Of a stretch of DNA of 6,707 bases, positions 1-6,381 are shown piece after piece. The stretch is from an uncultured Collinsella sp. GTDB taxonomy: Bacteria > Actinomycetota > Coriobacteriia > Coriobacteriales > Coriobacteriaceae. Under the pieces are notes generated by a model. It was not told where the DNA came from. It worked only from the letters and a program-made list of their open reading frames with translations, and did no database searches. The stretch spans positions 1-6,707 of the forward strand of contig CAADSV010000130.1 of the NCBI GenBank assembly GCA_900751665.1, given 5' to 3'. The translations under genes were made by a program, and so were the position numbers. The number at the start of each line of letters is the position of its first letter. Position 1 is the first letter of the stretch.

Positions 1-1523
1 GCGCAGGCTGCCTCGGCAGCGGTGCGCACCTCCTCGTCGGTCGCGTCGAGCTTGCCAAAGCGGATGTTCTGCGCAATGGTGCCGCTAAACAGGTGCGTGT
101 CCTGCAGCACAATGCCGAGCGACCCGCGCAGGCTGGCCTTGGCAATGTGCTTGACGTCGATGCCGTCGTACGTGATCTCGCCGTCATCGACCTCGTAGAA
201 GCGGTTGATGAGGTTAGTGATGGTCGTCTTTCCGGCGCCCGTCGAGCCCACAAACGCAATCTTTTGCCCCGGCTTGGCAAACAGGTTGAGATCCGTGAGC
301 ACACGGGTGCCCGGCACGTAGGAAAAGTCCACGGCATGGAAGCGCACGTCGCCGGCAAGCGGGACCAAGCCGCACGTGAGCTCGGTGCCGTCGGCAGCCA
401 CCGCACGGCCCGACTCATCAACGGTTGCCACGTCATGCAAGTGCCCGTACGCGCCCACGCCCTGGCCCTCGGGAATCTTCCATGCCCACGCGGCGTCGCC
501 CGTCTGCACCAGCTCCACGCAGCCTTCGTCCACCTCGGACTTAAGGTCCATAGCCGCAAACAGGCGCTCGGCACCGGCCAGTGCGTTAAGCAAGAAGTTG
601 CCCAGCTGTGTAAACTGGTTGATGGGCATGGCCGCCTGGCGCACGAAGACCAGGTAGCTTGCGAGCGCACCTACGTCGGCGAGCCCCTTGATGCAGAGCA
701 TGCCGCCCGCCACGGCGACGATGGCATAGTTGACGTAGCCAATCACGACGGTCATGGGCACCATGGAGTTGGCATAGCTCACGGCGGCGGTGCCAGTGCG
801 GCAAAGCTCGTCGTTGCGGCAGGTGAAGCCGGCGACATTCGCTGCCTCGTGATTAAAGACCTTGATGACCTTTTGGCCCGAGACCATCTCTTCGATATAT
901 CCGTCCAGGTCGCCAAGCGATGCCTGCTGGGCGGCAAAGAAGCGCTTAGAGCGCGCGCCCGAGTAGCGCGCATACAGCACAATGGCCGCATCGCACACGA
1001 GCGTGATAATCGTGAGCTGCCAGTTAAGGATGATGAGCATGGCCGTGGTGCCCACAACCTGAATGGCGGCCTGAATCACGTTGGCAAAGCTGTTGTTGAG
1101 CGCCTCGGAGACGGTGTCGACGTCGTTGGTGAAAAAGCTCATGATGTCGCCCGAGCGCGTGCTGTCAAAATAACTGAGCGGCAGCGTCTGGATGTGCGCG
1201 AACAGGTCGCGGCGAATATCGGACACCACGCGTTGGGCCGCGCGCACCATAATCTGCGAGTAGCCCAGGGCCGAAAGCACGCCCGCGGCGTAGATGATCG
1301 CCGTCAGGATGACCTGCTTGGCGAGCAGTTCATCCCCGCCCGTGGCCAAACCGTTAACGATGGGGCGCACCATGTAGGTGCCGACGAGGCTCGCGATGGC
1401 GGCGACGGAGGCGAGCACGCCCACCGCGAGCAACGAGAACTTGGCATGCCCCATGTAGGAGAACAGGCGGCGCACCGTGCGCTTGAGGTCGGCCGGGCGT
1501 GCTTGGGCTGCGGTCTTAGGCAT
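1..1523 (-). CDS. ABC exporter half-transporter, second subunit (3' end beyond window)
   Basis: A fused membrane-domain plus ATPase half-transporter, probably the catalytically competent partner of the gene upstream. Seen: 507 complete codons from ATG at 1523, beginning MPKTAAQARPADLKRTVRRL. An exporter-type membrane domain spans about residues 20-320. A linker of about 60 residues (roughly 329-391) follows, longer than in the partner; comparable linkers occur in some clostridial and actinobacterial exporters. Then come the A-loop Tyr402, Walker A GSTGAGKT (426-433) and Q-loop Gln474. The signature motif, Walker B and switch His lie beyond the left edge, so competence is not proven. The start is backed by the strong ribosome site AAGGGGGTGA (1529-1538), 5 nt upstream. 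It overlaps the end of the 609-aa gene by 8 bp, so translation is probably coupled. The substrate is not readable; drug or lipid-like export is inferred from family and neighbours. Confidence 0.93.
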   Translation of the reverse strand, partial: MPKTAAQARPADLKRTVRRLFSYMGHAKFSLLAVGVLASVAAIASLVGTYMVRPIVNGLATGGDELLAKQVILTAIIYAAGVLSALGYSQIMVRAAQRVVSDIRRDLFAHIQTLPLSYFDSTRSGDIMSFFTNDVDTVSEALNNSFANVIQAAIQVVGTTAMLIILNWQLTIITLVCDAAIVLYARYSGARSKRFFAAQQASLGDLDGYIEEMVSGQKVIKVFNHEAANVAGFTCRNDELCRTGTAAVSYANSMVPMTVVIGYVNYAIVAVAGGMLCIKGLADVGALASYLVFVRQAAMPINQFTQLGNFLLNALAGAERLFAAMDLKSEVDEGCVELVQTGDAAWAWKIPEGQGVGAYGHLHDVATVDESGRAVAADGTELTCGLVPLAGDVRFHAVDFSYVPGTRVLTDLNLFAKPGQKIAFVGSTGAGKTTITNLINRFYEVDDGEITYDGIDVKHIAKASLRGSLGIVLQDTHLFSGTIAQNIRFGKLDATDEEVRTAAEAAC

Positions 1524-3345
1524 GGCGCTCACCCCCTTCCAAGGGCGATCCGCTGGGAACGGAGGAAAACGGATCATTCGCGCAGCCATCGTCGCCGCCG
1601 TCGCTGGCGTCCGTGTTCCCCGCAAACTCCATCTGCGAGGCGTAAATCTCCTGGTATATGTTGTCGCCCGCCAGCAGTTCCTCGTGCGTGCCCACGCCGT
1701 GGACACGACCGTCATCCAACACCACAATGCGATCGGCATCCATGATGCTCGCGATGCGCTGGGCGATGATGAGCACGGTCGTATTGGGAATCCGAGCGAT
1801 GTGCTCGCGAATCTTAGCGTCGGTCGCCATATCGACCGCGCTGGTGGAGTCATCAAAAATGAGCACGCGCGGATGCTTGAGCAGTGTGCGTGCGATGCAC
1901 AGGCGCTGCTTCTGGCCACCCGAGACACCGGCGCCGCCTTGGCCCAACTCGCCGTCGAGTCCGCCGATGCGATCAAGGAACTCGTCCACGCACGCCGCGC
2001 GGCAAGCCGCGAGGAGATCATCGTCCGACGCCTGCGGATTACCCCACTGCAGGTTCTCGCGCACGGTGCCCGTGAACAGCACATTCTTTTGCAGCACAAT
2101 GCCCACGGCATCGCGTAAGGTCGCGAGGTCGTAGTCGCGCACGTCGTGCCCGCCCACGAGCACGGCGCCCTCAGTGGCGTCGTACAGGCGCGCAATCAGC
2201 TGCACAAGCGAACTCTTGCCCGAGCCCGTGCCGCCGAGGATGCCCACCGTCGAGCCGCTCTCGATGCGAAGGTCGATATGCTCGAGCACATCCTCGGCTG
2301 CATCCGCGCGGTATTTAAAGGAAACGTCGCGAAACTCGATACTGCCGTCCGCTGGCGCCGCAATCGCGAGGTCTCCCGCGGGGTTGGCGATAAAGGGCTC
2401 CTCATCGAGCACCTCGGCGATACGGCCTACACTCGTAAGAGCGCGCGTGAGCAGCAAAAACACGTTGGAAATCATCATGAGCGAATTCATGATCAGCAGC
2501 ACGTAGCTCATAAAGCCCGTGAGCGAGCCCACGCCCAGCTTGCCGGCGAGAATCATGCGGCCGCCAATCCACAGGATGGAGAGCGCAGCCACGTACATCG
2601 ACAGCTGAAACACCGGCAGGTTGAGCACCGCGTTGCCAAAGGTCTTCGTCGCAGTGCCGGCGAGCTCGGTATTGACGGTGTCGAACTTGGCCTCCTCGTG
2701 CTCGGTACGAACGTAGGCCTTGACGGCACGCACGGCGGTGAGGTCTTCCTGTACCACGCCGTTGAGGTGGTCCATCGAGGTCTGGAGTTGGCGGTAGAGC
2801 GGACTGACGCGATAGGTGATGACGCCCAGTACGATTGCTAGCACGGGCAAGATGATCGCAAAGACGTTGGCGAGCGGGCGCGACAGCATCAGCGCGTAGA
2901 TAAGGCCGACGATAAGCGTCACCGGGCCGCGCACCATAGGGCGAAAGCCGTTGCCCACAGCATTTTGGATAACGGTGATGTCCGTGGTCATGCGGGTGAC
3001 GAGCGAGCTGGCGTCGTAGTTGTCCAGGTTACCAAAAGCGAGCGTCTGAATCTTTTTGTACTCAGCCTCGCGCAGGTTAGCGCCTAGGCCCGAGGCAACG
3101 CGGGCGGACGTGTGTGCATAACCCAAGCCCAGTACCAGCGAAAGCGCAGCGCACACCAACATGTACGACCCCTGCAGCAGCATGTAGTTGATATCACCCG
3201 CAGGCACGCCCACATCGATGATGTTGGCCATGATGACCGGGATAAACAGCTCGAGCACCGTCTCGACCGACACAAAGAACACGCCGAGGATGGCATCGCG
3301 ACGGTATGTCCCTAGATAGGAAAACAGTATTTTGAGATTGCGCAC
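1516..3345 (-). CDS. ABC exporter half-transporter with degenerate ATP site, first subunit
   Basis: 609 aa, normal length for a fused exporter half. Six membrane helices span about residues 15-300. The ATPase domain has A-loop Tyr345, Walker A GGTGSGKS (371-378), Q-loop Gln419, a canonical signature SGGQ (475-478) and Walker B VLIFDD (494-499). The residue after the Walker B Asp is Asp499 instead of the catalytic Glu, and the switch position is Gln529 (IIAQR) instead of His. These two changes are known from the degenerate subunit of heterodimeric exporters such as TM287/TM288 and BmrCD, where only one of two ATP sites hydrolyses efficiently. It should pair with the next gene. The C-terminal tail (about 575-609) is Gly/Asp/Ser-rich and encodes the next gene's ribosome site. 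The start is GTG, with a GGGGG ribosome site (3356-3360) 10 nt upstream; an ATG at 3362 is out of frame. Multidrug export is an inference. Confidence 0.95.
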   Translation of the reverse strand: MRNLKILFSYLGTYRRDAILGVFFVSVETVLELFIPVIMANIIDVGVPAGDINYMLLQGSYMLVCAALSLVLGLGYAHTSARVASGLGANLREAEYKKIQTLAFGNLDNYDASSLVTRMTTDITVIQNAVGNGFRPMVRGPVTLIVGLIYALMLSRPLANVFAIILPVLAIVLGVITYRVSPLYRQLQTSMDHLNGVVQEDLTAVRAVKAYVRTEHEEAKFDTVNTELAGTATKTFGNAVLNLPVFQLSMYVAALSILWIGGRMILAGKLGVGSLTGFMSYVLLIMNSLMMISNVFLLLTRALTSVGRIAEVLDEEPFIANPAGDLAIAAPADGSIEFRDVSFKYRADAAEDVLEHIDLRIESGSTVGILGGTGSGKSSLVQLIARLYDATEGAVLVGGHDVRDYDLATLRDAVGIVLQKNVLFTGTVRENLQWGNPQASDDDLLAACRAACVDEFLDRIGGLDGELGQGGAGVSGGQKQRLCIARTLLKHPRVLIFDDSTSAVDMATDAKIREHIARIPNTTVLIIAQRIASIMDADRIVVLDDGRVHGVGTHEELLAGDNIYQEIYASQMEFAGNTDASDGGDDGCANDPFSSVPSGSPLEGGERHA

Positions 3346-3386
3346 GCAGGTTCAACCCCCATCAAACGTTGTTCGCAAACGCACGT

Positions 3387-3414
3387 ATTATTGCGCGCCG
3401 AATAATGGTGTCAA
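3387..3414 (-). promoter_or_regulatory. Promoter of the ABC exporter operon
   Basis: On the minus strand a perfect -35 TTGACA (3409-3414) is followed after 16 bp by AATAAT (3387-3392), five of six bases of the -10 consensus. The predicted start of transcription is near 3380, about 35 nt before the GTG start. One copy of the CACCATTATTC repeat overlaps the -35 and spacer, so a factor bound there would block polymerase. This is a consensus match by eye. Confidence 0.65.
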
Positions 3415-3497
3415 GTATTCCGAAATCGTTTTCTGCAAGGTTAGCGCCGGCGGCGAGTTCTCGTGATGTGTGTCCATATTCACTCGGAATAATGGTG
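3400..3497. repeat. Paired 11-bp direct repeats and related inverted octamers in the divergent intergenic region
   Basis: GAATAATGGTG occurs exactly at 3400-3410 and 3487-3497, 87 bp apart. The octamer TATTCCGA (3416-3423) is the exact inverse of TCGGAATA (3484-3491), which overlaps the second repeat. ATTATT (3387-3392) and AATAAT (3401-3406) also face each other across a GC-rich centre. The left copy overlaps the ABC promoter. A two-site repressor or looping arrangement is possible. No candidate regulator gene lies in the window. Confidence 0.45.
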
Positions 3498-3532
3498 CGC
3501 GAGACTTTTTCGCTTCGGCGTCAACACAAACC

Positions 3533-3563
3533 TTGACTCTACAATCGTTGTAGGGTTTTCACT
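3533..3563 (+). promoter_or_regulatory. MerR-type promoter/operator of the MATE gene
   Basis: A -35 TTGACT (3533-3538) is followed after 19 bp by a weak -10 TTCACT (3558-3563). The over-long spacer holds a perfect dyad CTACAA-TCG-TTGTAG (3539-3553). With a few mismatches the symmetry extends to 3535-3557, centred on 3546. A palindrome filling a 19-20 bp spacer directly behind TTGAC is the hallmark of promoters switched by MerR-family activators, which untwist the spacer. A further CTACA half-site lies at 3562-3566. The family assignment is inferred from architecture only. Confidence 0.6.
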
Positions 3564-3603
3564 ACACTGGTACGTAAACAAGCCCAGCCAGAAAGCCCCG
3601 CCC

Positions 3604-4950
3604 ATGGAACACGACCTCACACGCGGCAATGTCCTTAAGACCATCGCGGTCTTTGCCCTGCCCTATATGCTCTCGTACTTTTTGCAGATGCTCTACGGCA
3701 TGGCCGATCTGTACATGATGGGGCAGTTTAGCGGCGCTGCCGGCATCACCGCCGTGGGCAATGGCGCGCAGACGCTTTACATCATTACCGTGACGCTCGT
3801 GGGCCTGGCCATGGGAACGACGGTTATCGTCGGCCACGCCGTGGGCTCGCGCCGGTTTGACCGCGCCGAGACCGCCATCGGCAATACCATCACGCTCTTT
3901 ATGGGTGTCTCGGTGGTACTGGCCGCTGTCCTGCTCGCGCTTTGCCCGCAGATCGTGGCGCTCATTGGTACGCCGCCCGAGGCAGTCGAAGGCACCGCCG
4001 CCTACCTGCGTATCTGCTTTGTCGGCATTCCCTTTATCGCCGCATACAACATCCTCTCGGCCATCTTTCGCGGCCTGGGCGATTCGCGCTCGCCCATGTA
4101 CGTGATCGGTGTGGCGTGCATCATCAACATCGCACTCGACTTTCTGTTTATCGGCCACATGGGGCTCGGCCCCGTGGGTGCGGCGCTCGGCACGGTAACC
4201 GCCCAGACGGCCAGCGTTGCCCTCGCGCTCGTGTGGCTCAAGAGCCGCCGCACGAACATCCACGTTAAGCGCAGCGACCTGCGCTCCCAGCCCGAGGTGC
4301 TCGGCAGCATCCTTAAGATCGGCGTGCCCGTGGCCGTCCAGGACGGCTGCATCCAGGTGGCGTTTATGTTCATAACCGTCATCGCCAACCACCGAGGGCT
4401 CGTCGACGCCGCCGCCGTAGGCCTGGTCGAAAAGATGATCAGTTTCTTGTTCATTGTGCCGAGTTCCATGGGTGCCACCGTCAGCGCGCTCACGGCGCAA
4501 AACGCCGGCGCGGGCAAGGGCGACCGTGCACGTCAGGTACTCAAGGACGCCATGACCATATCGGTAGCGTACGGCTGCCTAATCACGGTGCTGATGTGGC
4601 TGGTGGCGCCGGCGTTTATCGGCTTTTTTGCCAAGGACCCCGCGGTGGTCGCGGCCGGCACCGGCTATATGCACAGTTATATTTTCGACGCAATCTTTGC
4701 CGGCATCCACATTTGCTTTAGCGGCTTTTTCGCTGCATACGGCAAGAGTTACATCGGCTTTGCGCACAACGTGCTGGCGGTGGCGCTCATTCGCGTGCCC
4801 GGCGCCTGGCTGCTGTCGAACGCCTATTCCGATACGTTGTTTCCCATGGGCATCGCCTCGCCGTGCGGATCGATTTTGTCGGCAGTCATCTGTGTTGTCG
4901 CATTTACCGTACTCAACCGCCGCGGAGCTTTTGACAAGTTGGCAGCATAG
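3604..4950 (+). CDS. MATE family multidrug efflux transporter
   Basis: A 448-aa membrane protein of normal MATE length, expected to export cationic drugs or other organic compounds in exchange for H+ or Na+. Seen: the N-terminal hallmark DLTRGNVLKTIAVFALP, an acidic residue in helix 1 (Asp35, in MADLYMMG), the loop motif FRGLGDSRSPM (155-165), and the conserved ALDFLFIGHMGLGPVGAALG block (177-196). The second half repeats the six-helix layout from about residue 235, giving about 12 helices. The ATG at 3604 is preceded only by a weak ribosome site, AGAAAG (3590-3595). It sits alone on the plus strand, divergent from the ABC exporter operon and behind a MerR-style promoter, so inducible expression is likely. 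Its stop is followed at once by a truncated foreign reading frame. Substrate and coupling ion cannot be read from sequence. Confidence 0.96.
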   Translation: MEHDLTRGNVLKTIAVFALPYMLSYFLQMLYGMADLYMMGQFSGAAGITAVGNGAQTLYIITVTLVGLAMGTTVIVGHAVGSRRFDRAETAIGNTITLFMGVSVVLAAVLLALCPQIVALIGTPPEAVEGTAAYLRICFVGIPFIAAYNILSAIFRGLGDSRSPMYVIGVACIINIALDFLFIGHMGLGPVGAALGTVTAQTASVALALVWLKSRRTNIHVKRSDLRSQPEVLGSILKIGVPVAVQDGCIQVAFMFITVIANHRGLVDAAAVGLVEKMISFLFIVPSSMGATVSALTAQNAGAGKGDRARQVLKDAMTISVAYGCLITVLMWLVAPAFIGFFAKDPAVVAAGTGYMHSYIFDAIFAGIHICFSGFFAAYGKSYIGFAHNVLAVALIRVPGAWLLSNAYSDTLFPMGIASPCGSILSAVICVVAFTVLNRRGAFDKLAA

Positions 4951-4952
4951 CG

Positions 4953-5048
4953 GGGCGACGCGAAATCGCCCTCATCGACGACATCATCAGCGACGACCCC
5001 ACAACCTACGTGACGCAGATCACGGTGCCGGTTGCCCCGTCCAAATAA
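4953..5048 (+). pseudogene. 3'-end remnant of an unidentified gene (tail copy A)
   Basis: Right after the MATE stop, a frame open from 4935 and ending with TAA at 5046-5048 encodes a peptide whose last 20 residues are SDDPTTYVTQITVPVAPSK preceded by Ile. It has no start codon and no ribosome site, so it is not a gene by itself. It matches the second tail at 6336-6381 over 46 gapless bases (5003-5048, 37 identical), and weaker similarity continues about 15 bases past the stop. It reads as the end of a larger protein whose body was deleted. The Y-x-T-x-I-x-x-P ending faintly resembles the last strand of GyrI-like effector-binding domains of MerR/AraC regulators. That is my guess, made more attractive by the MerR-type operator upstream. 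Confidence 0.5.
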
Positions 5049-5051
5049 GAA

Positions 5052-5080
5052 CTGCCCAGAAAACGTTCGGCTGAAGGCAG
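5052..5080 (-). terminator. Weak or decayed terminator after the toxin-antitoxin operon
   Basis: On the minus strand CTGCC and GGCAG (5076-5080 and 5052-5056) can pair around a 19-nt loop, followed by the T-rich TTCTTATTT. The position, just past the last antitoxin-like stop, suits a terminator, but the stem is short. The sequence resembles the left arm of the strong terminator at 6381-6419, so it may be a degraded copy. Confidence 0.3.
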
Positions 5081-5090
5081 AATCTTGACG

Positions 5091-5336
5091 TTATAGGCCA
5101 TATTTTGCCTCAAGGTCATCGAGAGCCTCAAAGGCATCACGCGCCGTGCCAGCAGCACGCTCCCGCTCGGCCACAGCTATACGAGCCATCAGACGAGCCT
5201 TAGCCTGTTCCTGAACCATGAGGTCGTAGTCCTCGGATCGAAGTACAACAAATTTGCTATAGCCGTTTTTTGTAACAGTCACTGGACCAGGGGCCTCCCA
5301 ACAAGCTCGCCAAACGCCGGGGACAATCCCCGATAT
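5091..5336 (-). pseudogene. Phd/YefM-family antitoxin with a missing or scrambled N-terminus
   Basis: The C-terminal part is clear: VTVTKNGYSKFVVLRSEDYD matches the core strand and turn of Phd/YefM antitoxins, and the helical toxin-binding tail ends in EALDDLEAKYGL. The usual first 25 or so residues, which form the DNA-binding helices, are not recognisable; in frame one reads ISGIVPGVWRACWEAPGP instead. A good GGAGGAG ribosome site overlaps the PIN gene's stop, but the codon in register after it is ATA (5334-5336), not ATG. The first in-frame usable start is GTG at 5282, with GGGAGG 11 nt upstream, which would give only 63 aa. The gene may be broken, or may make a short antitoxin that still binds toxin but cannot repress. 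It is the third gene of the run, and no toxin gene of its own follows. Confidence 0.65.
5318..5332. repeat. Short perfect hairpin in the damaged antitoxin start
   Basis: CGGGGA-CAA-TCCCCG is a 6-bp perfect stem with a 3-nt loop. It lies between the GGAGGAG ribosome site at the PIN stop and the recognisable antitoxin core. It may be a rearrangement scar or an RNA hairpin limiting translation of the downstream frame. No function can be shown. Confidence 0.4.
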
Positions 5337-5343
5337 GGCGGTT

Positions 5344-5766
5344 TTACTCCTCCGGAATCGGAAACGCACGGATGAACTCTGCAGGCGAGAAGGTCTTGAT
5401 GGTCGAGCGCACAAAAGCAGCGCGGTCACGCGTGATGATAAAGTCCACGCCGGCACGCTCGGCCATCGCACGGATACAGCCGTCCTCAAAGTCCGGCTCA
5501 TCGGAATAGGCGGAGGTAAAACAAGCTTCTTGGTCGAGAGGCTCTACCGAATAGCTCTTAAGACAGTCGCGCACTACCTCGCGGGCGCGCGCCTCGCCTG
5601 CCTGTTTAGTGAGAATGTAGTACGCGTCCTTGAGAGAACAGGCCGAAACAACGCCCTCGATAAGCCCCACGTCGACGAGCCCCTTGATCGTTTGCGCCGC
5701 TGCGTGCTCCGGCCGGCCCGGCAGCACACAATCGAGCAGAAAATTGGTATCGAGAAATGCCCTCAT
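5344..5766 (-). CDS. PIN-domain toxin (VapC-like ribonuclease)
   Basis: 140 aa, normal for a single PIN domain. PIN toxins are Mg2+-dependent RNases that cut tRNA, rRNA or mRNA when their antitoxin is lost. The acidic pocket is present: Asp6 in the opening strand FLDTNFLLD, Asp47 in SLKDAYY, Glu94/Asp95 in DFEDGCIRAMAERAG, and Asp114 in FIITRDRAAF, so the enzyme looks intact. The ATG (5764-5766) overlaps the upstream antitoxin's TGA by 4 bp (ATGA), and GAGGGAG (5775-5781) lies 8 nt upstream, so the pair is co-translated. The gene stops inside the ribosome site of the antitoxin-like fragment that follows. The sequence resembles the general PIN group often called PIN_3 as much as classical VapC. 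The partner is Phd-like rather than VapB-like, so no gene symbol is given. The RNA target is unknown. Confidence 0.9.
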   Translation of the reverse strand: MRAFLDTNFLLDCVLPGRPEHAAAQTIKGLVDVGLIEGVVSACSLKDAYYILTKQAGEARAREVVRDCLKSYSVEPLDQEACFTSAYSDEPDFEDGCIRAMAERAGVDFIITRDRAAFVRSTIKTFSPAEFIRAFPIPEE

Positions 5767-6155
5767 AGGTAGCGCTCCCTCGCGACGCGCTTTTCATCTT
5801 CAACCGTCATCGTATCGAGCGGCGTTCCCTTTGGCATGTTAGCCACGATATCGAGATACTCCTGGTAGTCCTCATTCTCCGCGAGCATCTCACGGATCTC
5901 CTTCCAGGTGATCTTGGGATGCCACATCGTACCCATGTCGCGCTTGGGCTTGTCCGAGCCGCACGTCGGTTTTGTGCCCCCACGCTCCTGGGCAGCATCA
6001 TATTCCACTGCAACCGGGCCTTGATAGTCGAGCGGCACGATTTTGAACAACGGCTTGCTCCGCTTGAAGACCACAACCTCCTCGCCATCATTGGCAACCC
6101 TTTCGGCCACCTGCGTAAGGTTTTGGCGCAGCTCCGAAAACGCGACGGTAACCAT
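5763..6155 (-). CDS. Phd/YefM-like antitoxin of the PIN toxin
   Basis: 130 aa from the ATG at 6155. The N-terminal half (1-42: VTVAFSELRQNLTQVAERV, then EEVVVFKRSKPLFKIVPL) has the helix plus beta-strand pattern of Phd/YefM dimer and DNA-binding domains. A polar linker follows (about 50-76), then an acidic helical C-terminus (about 80-130, with WKEIREMLAENEDYQEYL) expected to wrap the PIN toxin. It is longer than the usual 80-95 aa of this family because of the linker and tail. An in-frame ATG at 6173 would add six residues but would swallow the ribosome site and has none of its own, so 6155 is preferred. It is coupled to the toxin through ATGA. It probably represses its own promoter at the 6189-6222 palindrome. 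Confidence 0.88.
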   Translation of the reverse strand: MVTVAFSELRQNLTQVAERVANDGEEVVVFKRSKPLFKIVPLDYQGPVAVEYDAAQERGGTKPTCGSDKPKRDMGTMWHPKITWKEIREMLAENEDYQEYLDIVANMPKGTPLDTMTVEDEKRVARERYL

Positions 6156-6160
6156 AACTG

Positions 6161-6168
6161 CTCCTCTC
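6161..6168 (-). promoter_or_regulatory. Ribosome binding site fixing the antitoxin start
   Basis: GAGAGGAG on the minus strand, 5 nt before the ATG at 6155. It is the only good Shine-Dalgarno match here and rules against the upstream in-frame ATG at 6173. Confidence 0.75.
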
Positions 6169-6188
6169 AACATATATCTTTACTGCTA

Positions 6189-6222
6189 AGTATACACGTT
6201 AATGTTAATGTTAAAGTGTATA
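6189..6222 (-). promoter_or_regulatory. Toxin-antitoxin promoter with palindromic operator
   Basis: TATACAC (6191-6197) and GTGTATA (6216-6222) form a perfect 7-bp inverted repeat around an 18-bp spacer, which itself is GTTAAT, GTTAAT, GTTAAA in tandem. The left arm overlaps a minus-strand -10 TATACT (6189-6194); no good -35 is visible. Transcription would start about 28 nt before the antitoxin ATG. Palindromes over the -10 are the usual sites of Phd/YefM autorepression, so this is the probable operator. The region is strikingly AT-rich compared with its surroundings. Confidence 0.6.
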
Positions 6223-6242
6223 AAACTCATTACAATGGGGCA

Positions 6243-6270
6243 GCCCCGTTGTGGGACCTCACTGCGGGGC
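6243..6270. other. GC-rich hairpin of unknown role
   Basis: GCCCCG (6243-6248) pairs with CGGGGC (6265-6270), and inside it GTGG (6251-6254) pairs with TCAC (6259-6262, one G-T pair) around the loop GACC. An alternative pairing of GGGGC (6237-6241) with GCCCC (6269-6273) is possible. On the plus strand it is followed by CCCTTTGCTTT, a poor T-tract. It may be a leftover terminator or part of a dispersed repeat. It lies upstream of the toxin-antitoxin promoter, with no gene reading into it that I can identify. Confidence 0.4.
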
Positions 6271-6300
6271 CCCTTTGCTTTGTATGAATCTTCTATCGCT

Positions 6301-6381
6301 CCGGAACGACACCGCTCCGCAGGGTCACCCTCAGCAACCTACATGACGCAGATCATGCTGCCCGCCACCACGCCCAAATAA
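6301..6381 (+). pseudogene. 3'-end remnant of an unidentified gene (tail copy B)
   Basis: The final codons read ATYMTQIMLPATTPK and stop with TAA at 6379-6381, directly against the terminator stem. The last 46 bases (6336-6381) match tail copy A at 5003-5048 with 37 identities and no gaps. Upstream similarity is faint: a one-base shift near 6332 would bring NDTAPQGHP into line with IDDIISDDP of copy A, suggesting frameshift decay. No start codon with a ribosome site precedes it. Copies A and B bracket the toxin-antitoxin island. Confidence 0.45.

Noticed and set aside
93..1745. A 550-codon plus-strand open frame opposite the ABC genes
   Set aside because: It is antisense to clear ABC coding sequence, rich in His, Arg and Ala, and matches no family; long antisense frames are common in GC-rich DNA.
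2146..2841. A 231-codon plus-strand open frame within the first ABC gene
   Set aside because: It is antisense to membrane and ATPase motifs that are plainly real on the other strand.
3512..3521. CGC-TTCG-GCG mini-hairpin in the intergenic region
   Set aside because: A 3-bp stem is too short to separate from chance in GC-rich sequence.
3562..4500. A 312-codon minus-strand open frame opposite the MATE gene
   Set aside because: It is a shadow of the MATE coding frame, with no ribosome site and a repetitive His/Asp/Gly composition.
5335..5772. A 145-codon plus-strand open frame opposite the PIN toxin
   Set aside because: The minus strand encodes a complete PIN domain with its acidic residues; the plus frame has no recognisable features.
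6156..6173. Upstream in-frame ATG at 6173 as the antitoxin start
   Set aside because: It lacks a ribosome site, and the extension would encode the GAGAGGAG site that serves the ATG at 6155.
6198..6215. Three tandem hexamers as a possible CRISPR-like or plasmid iteron array
   Set aside because: The units are too short and few, have no spacers and no replication or Cas gene nearby; an operator role fits better.
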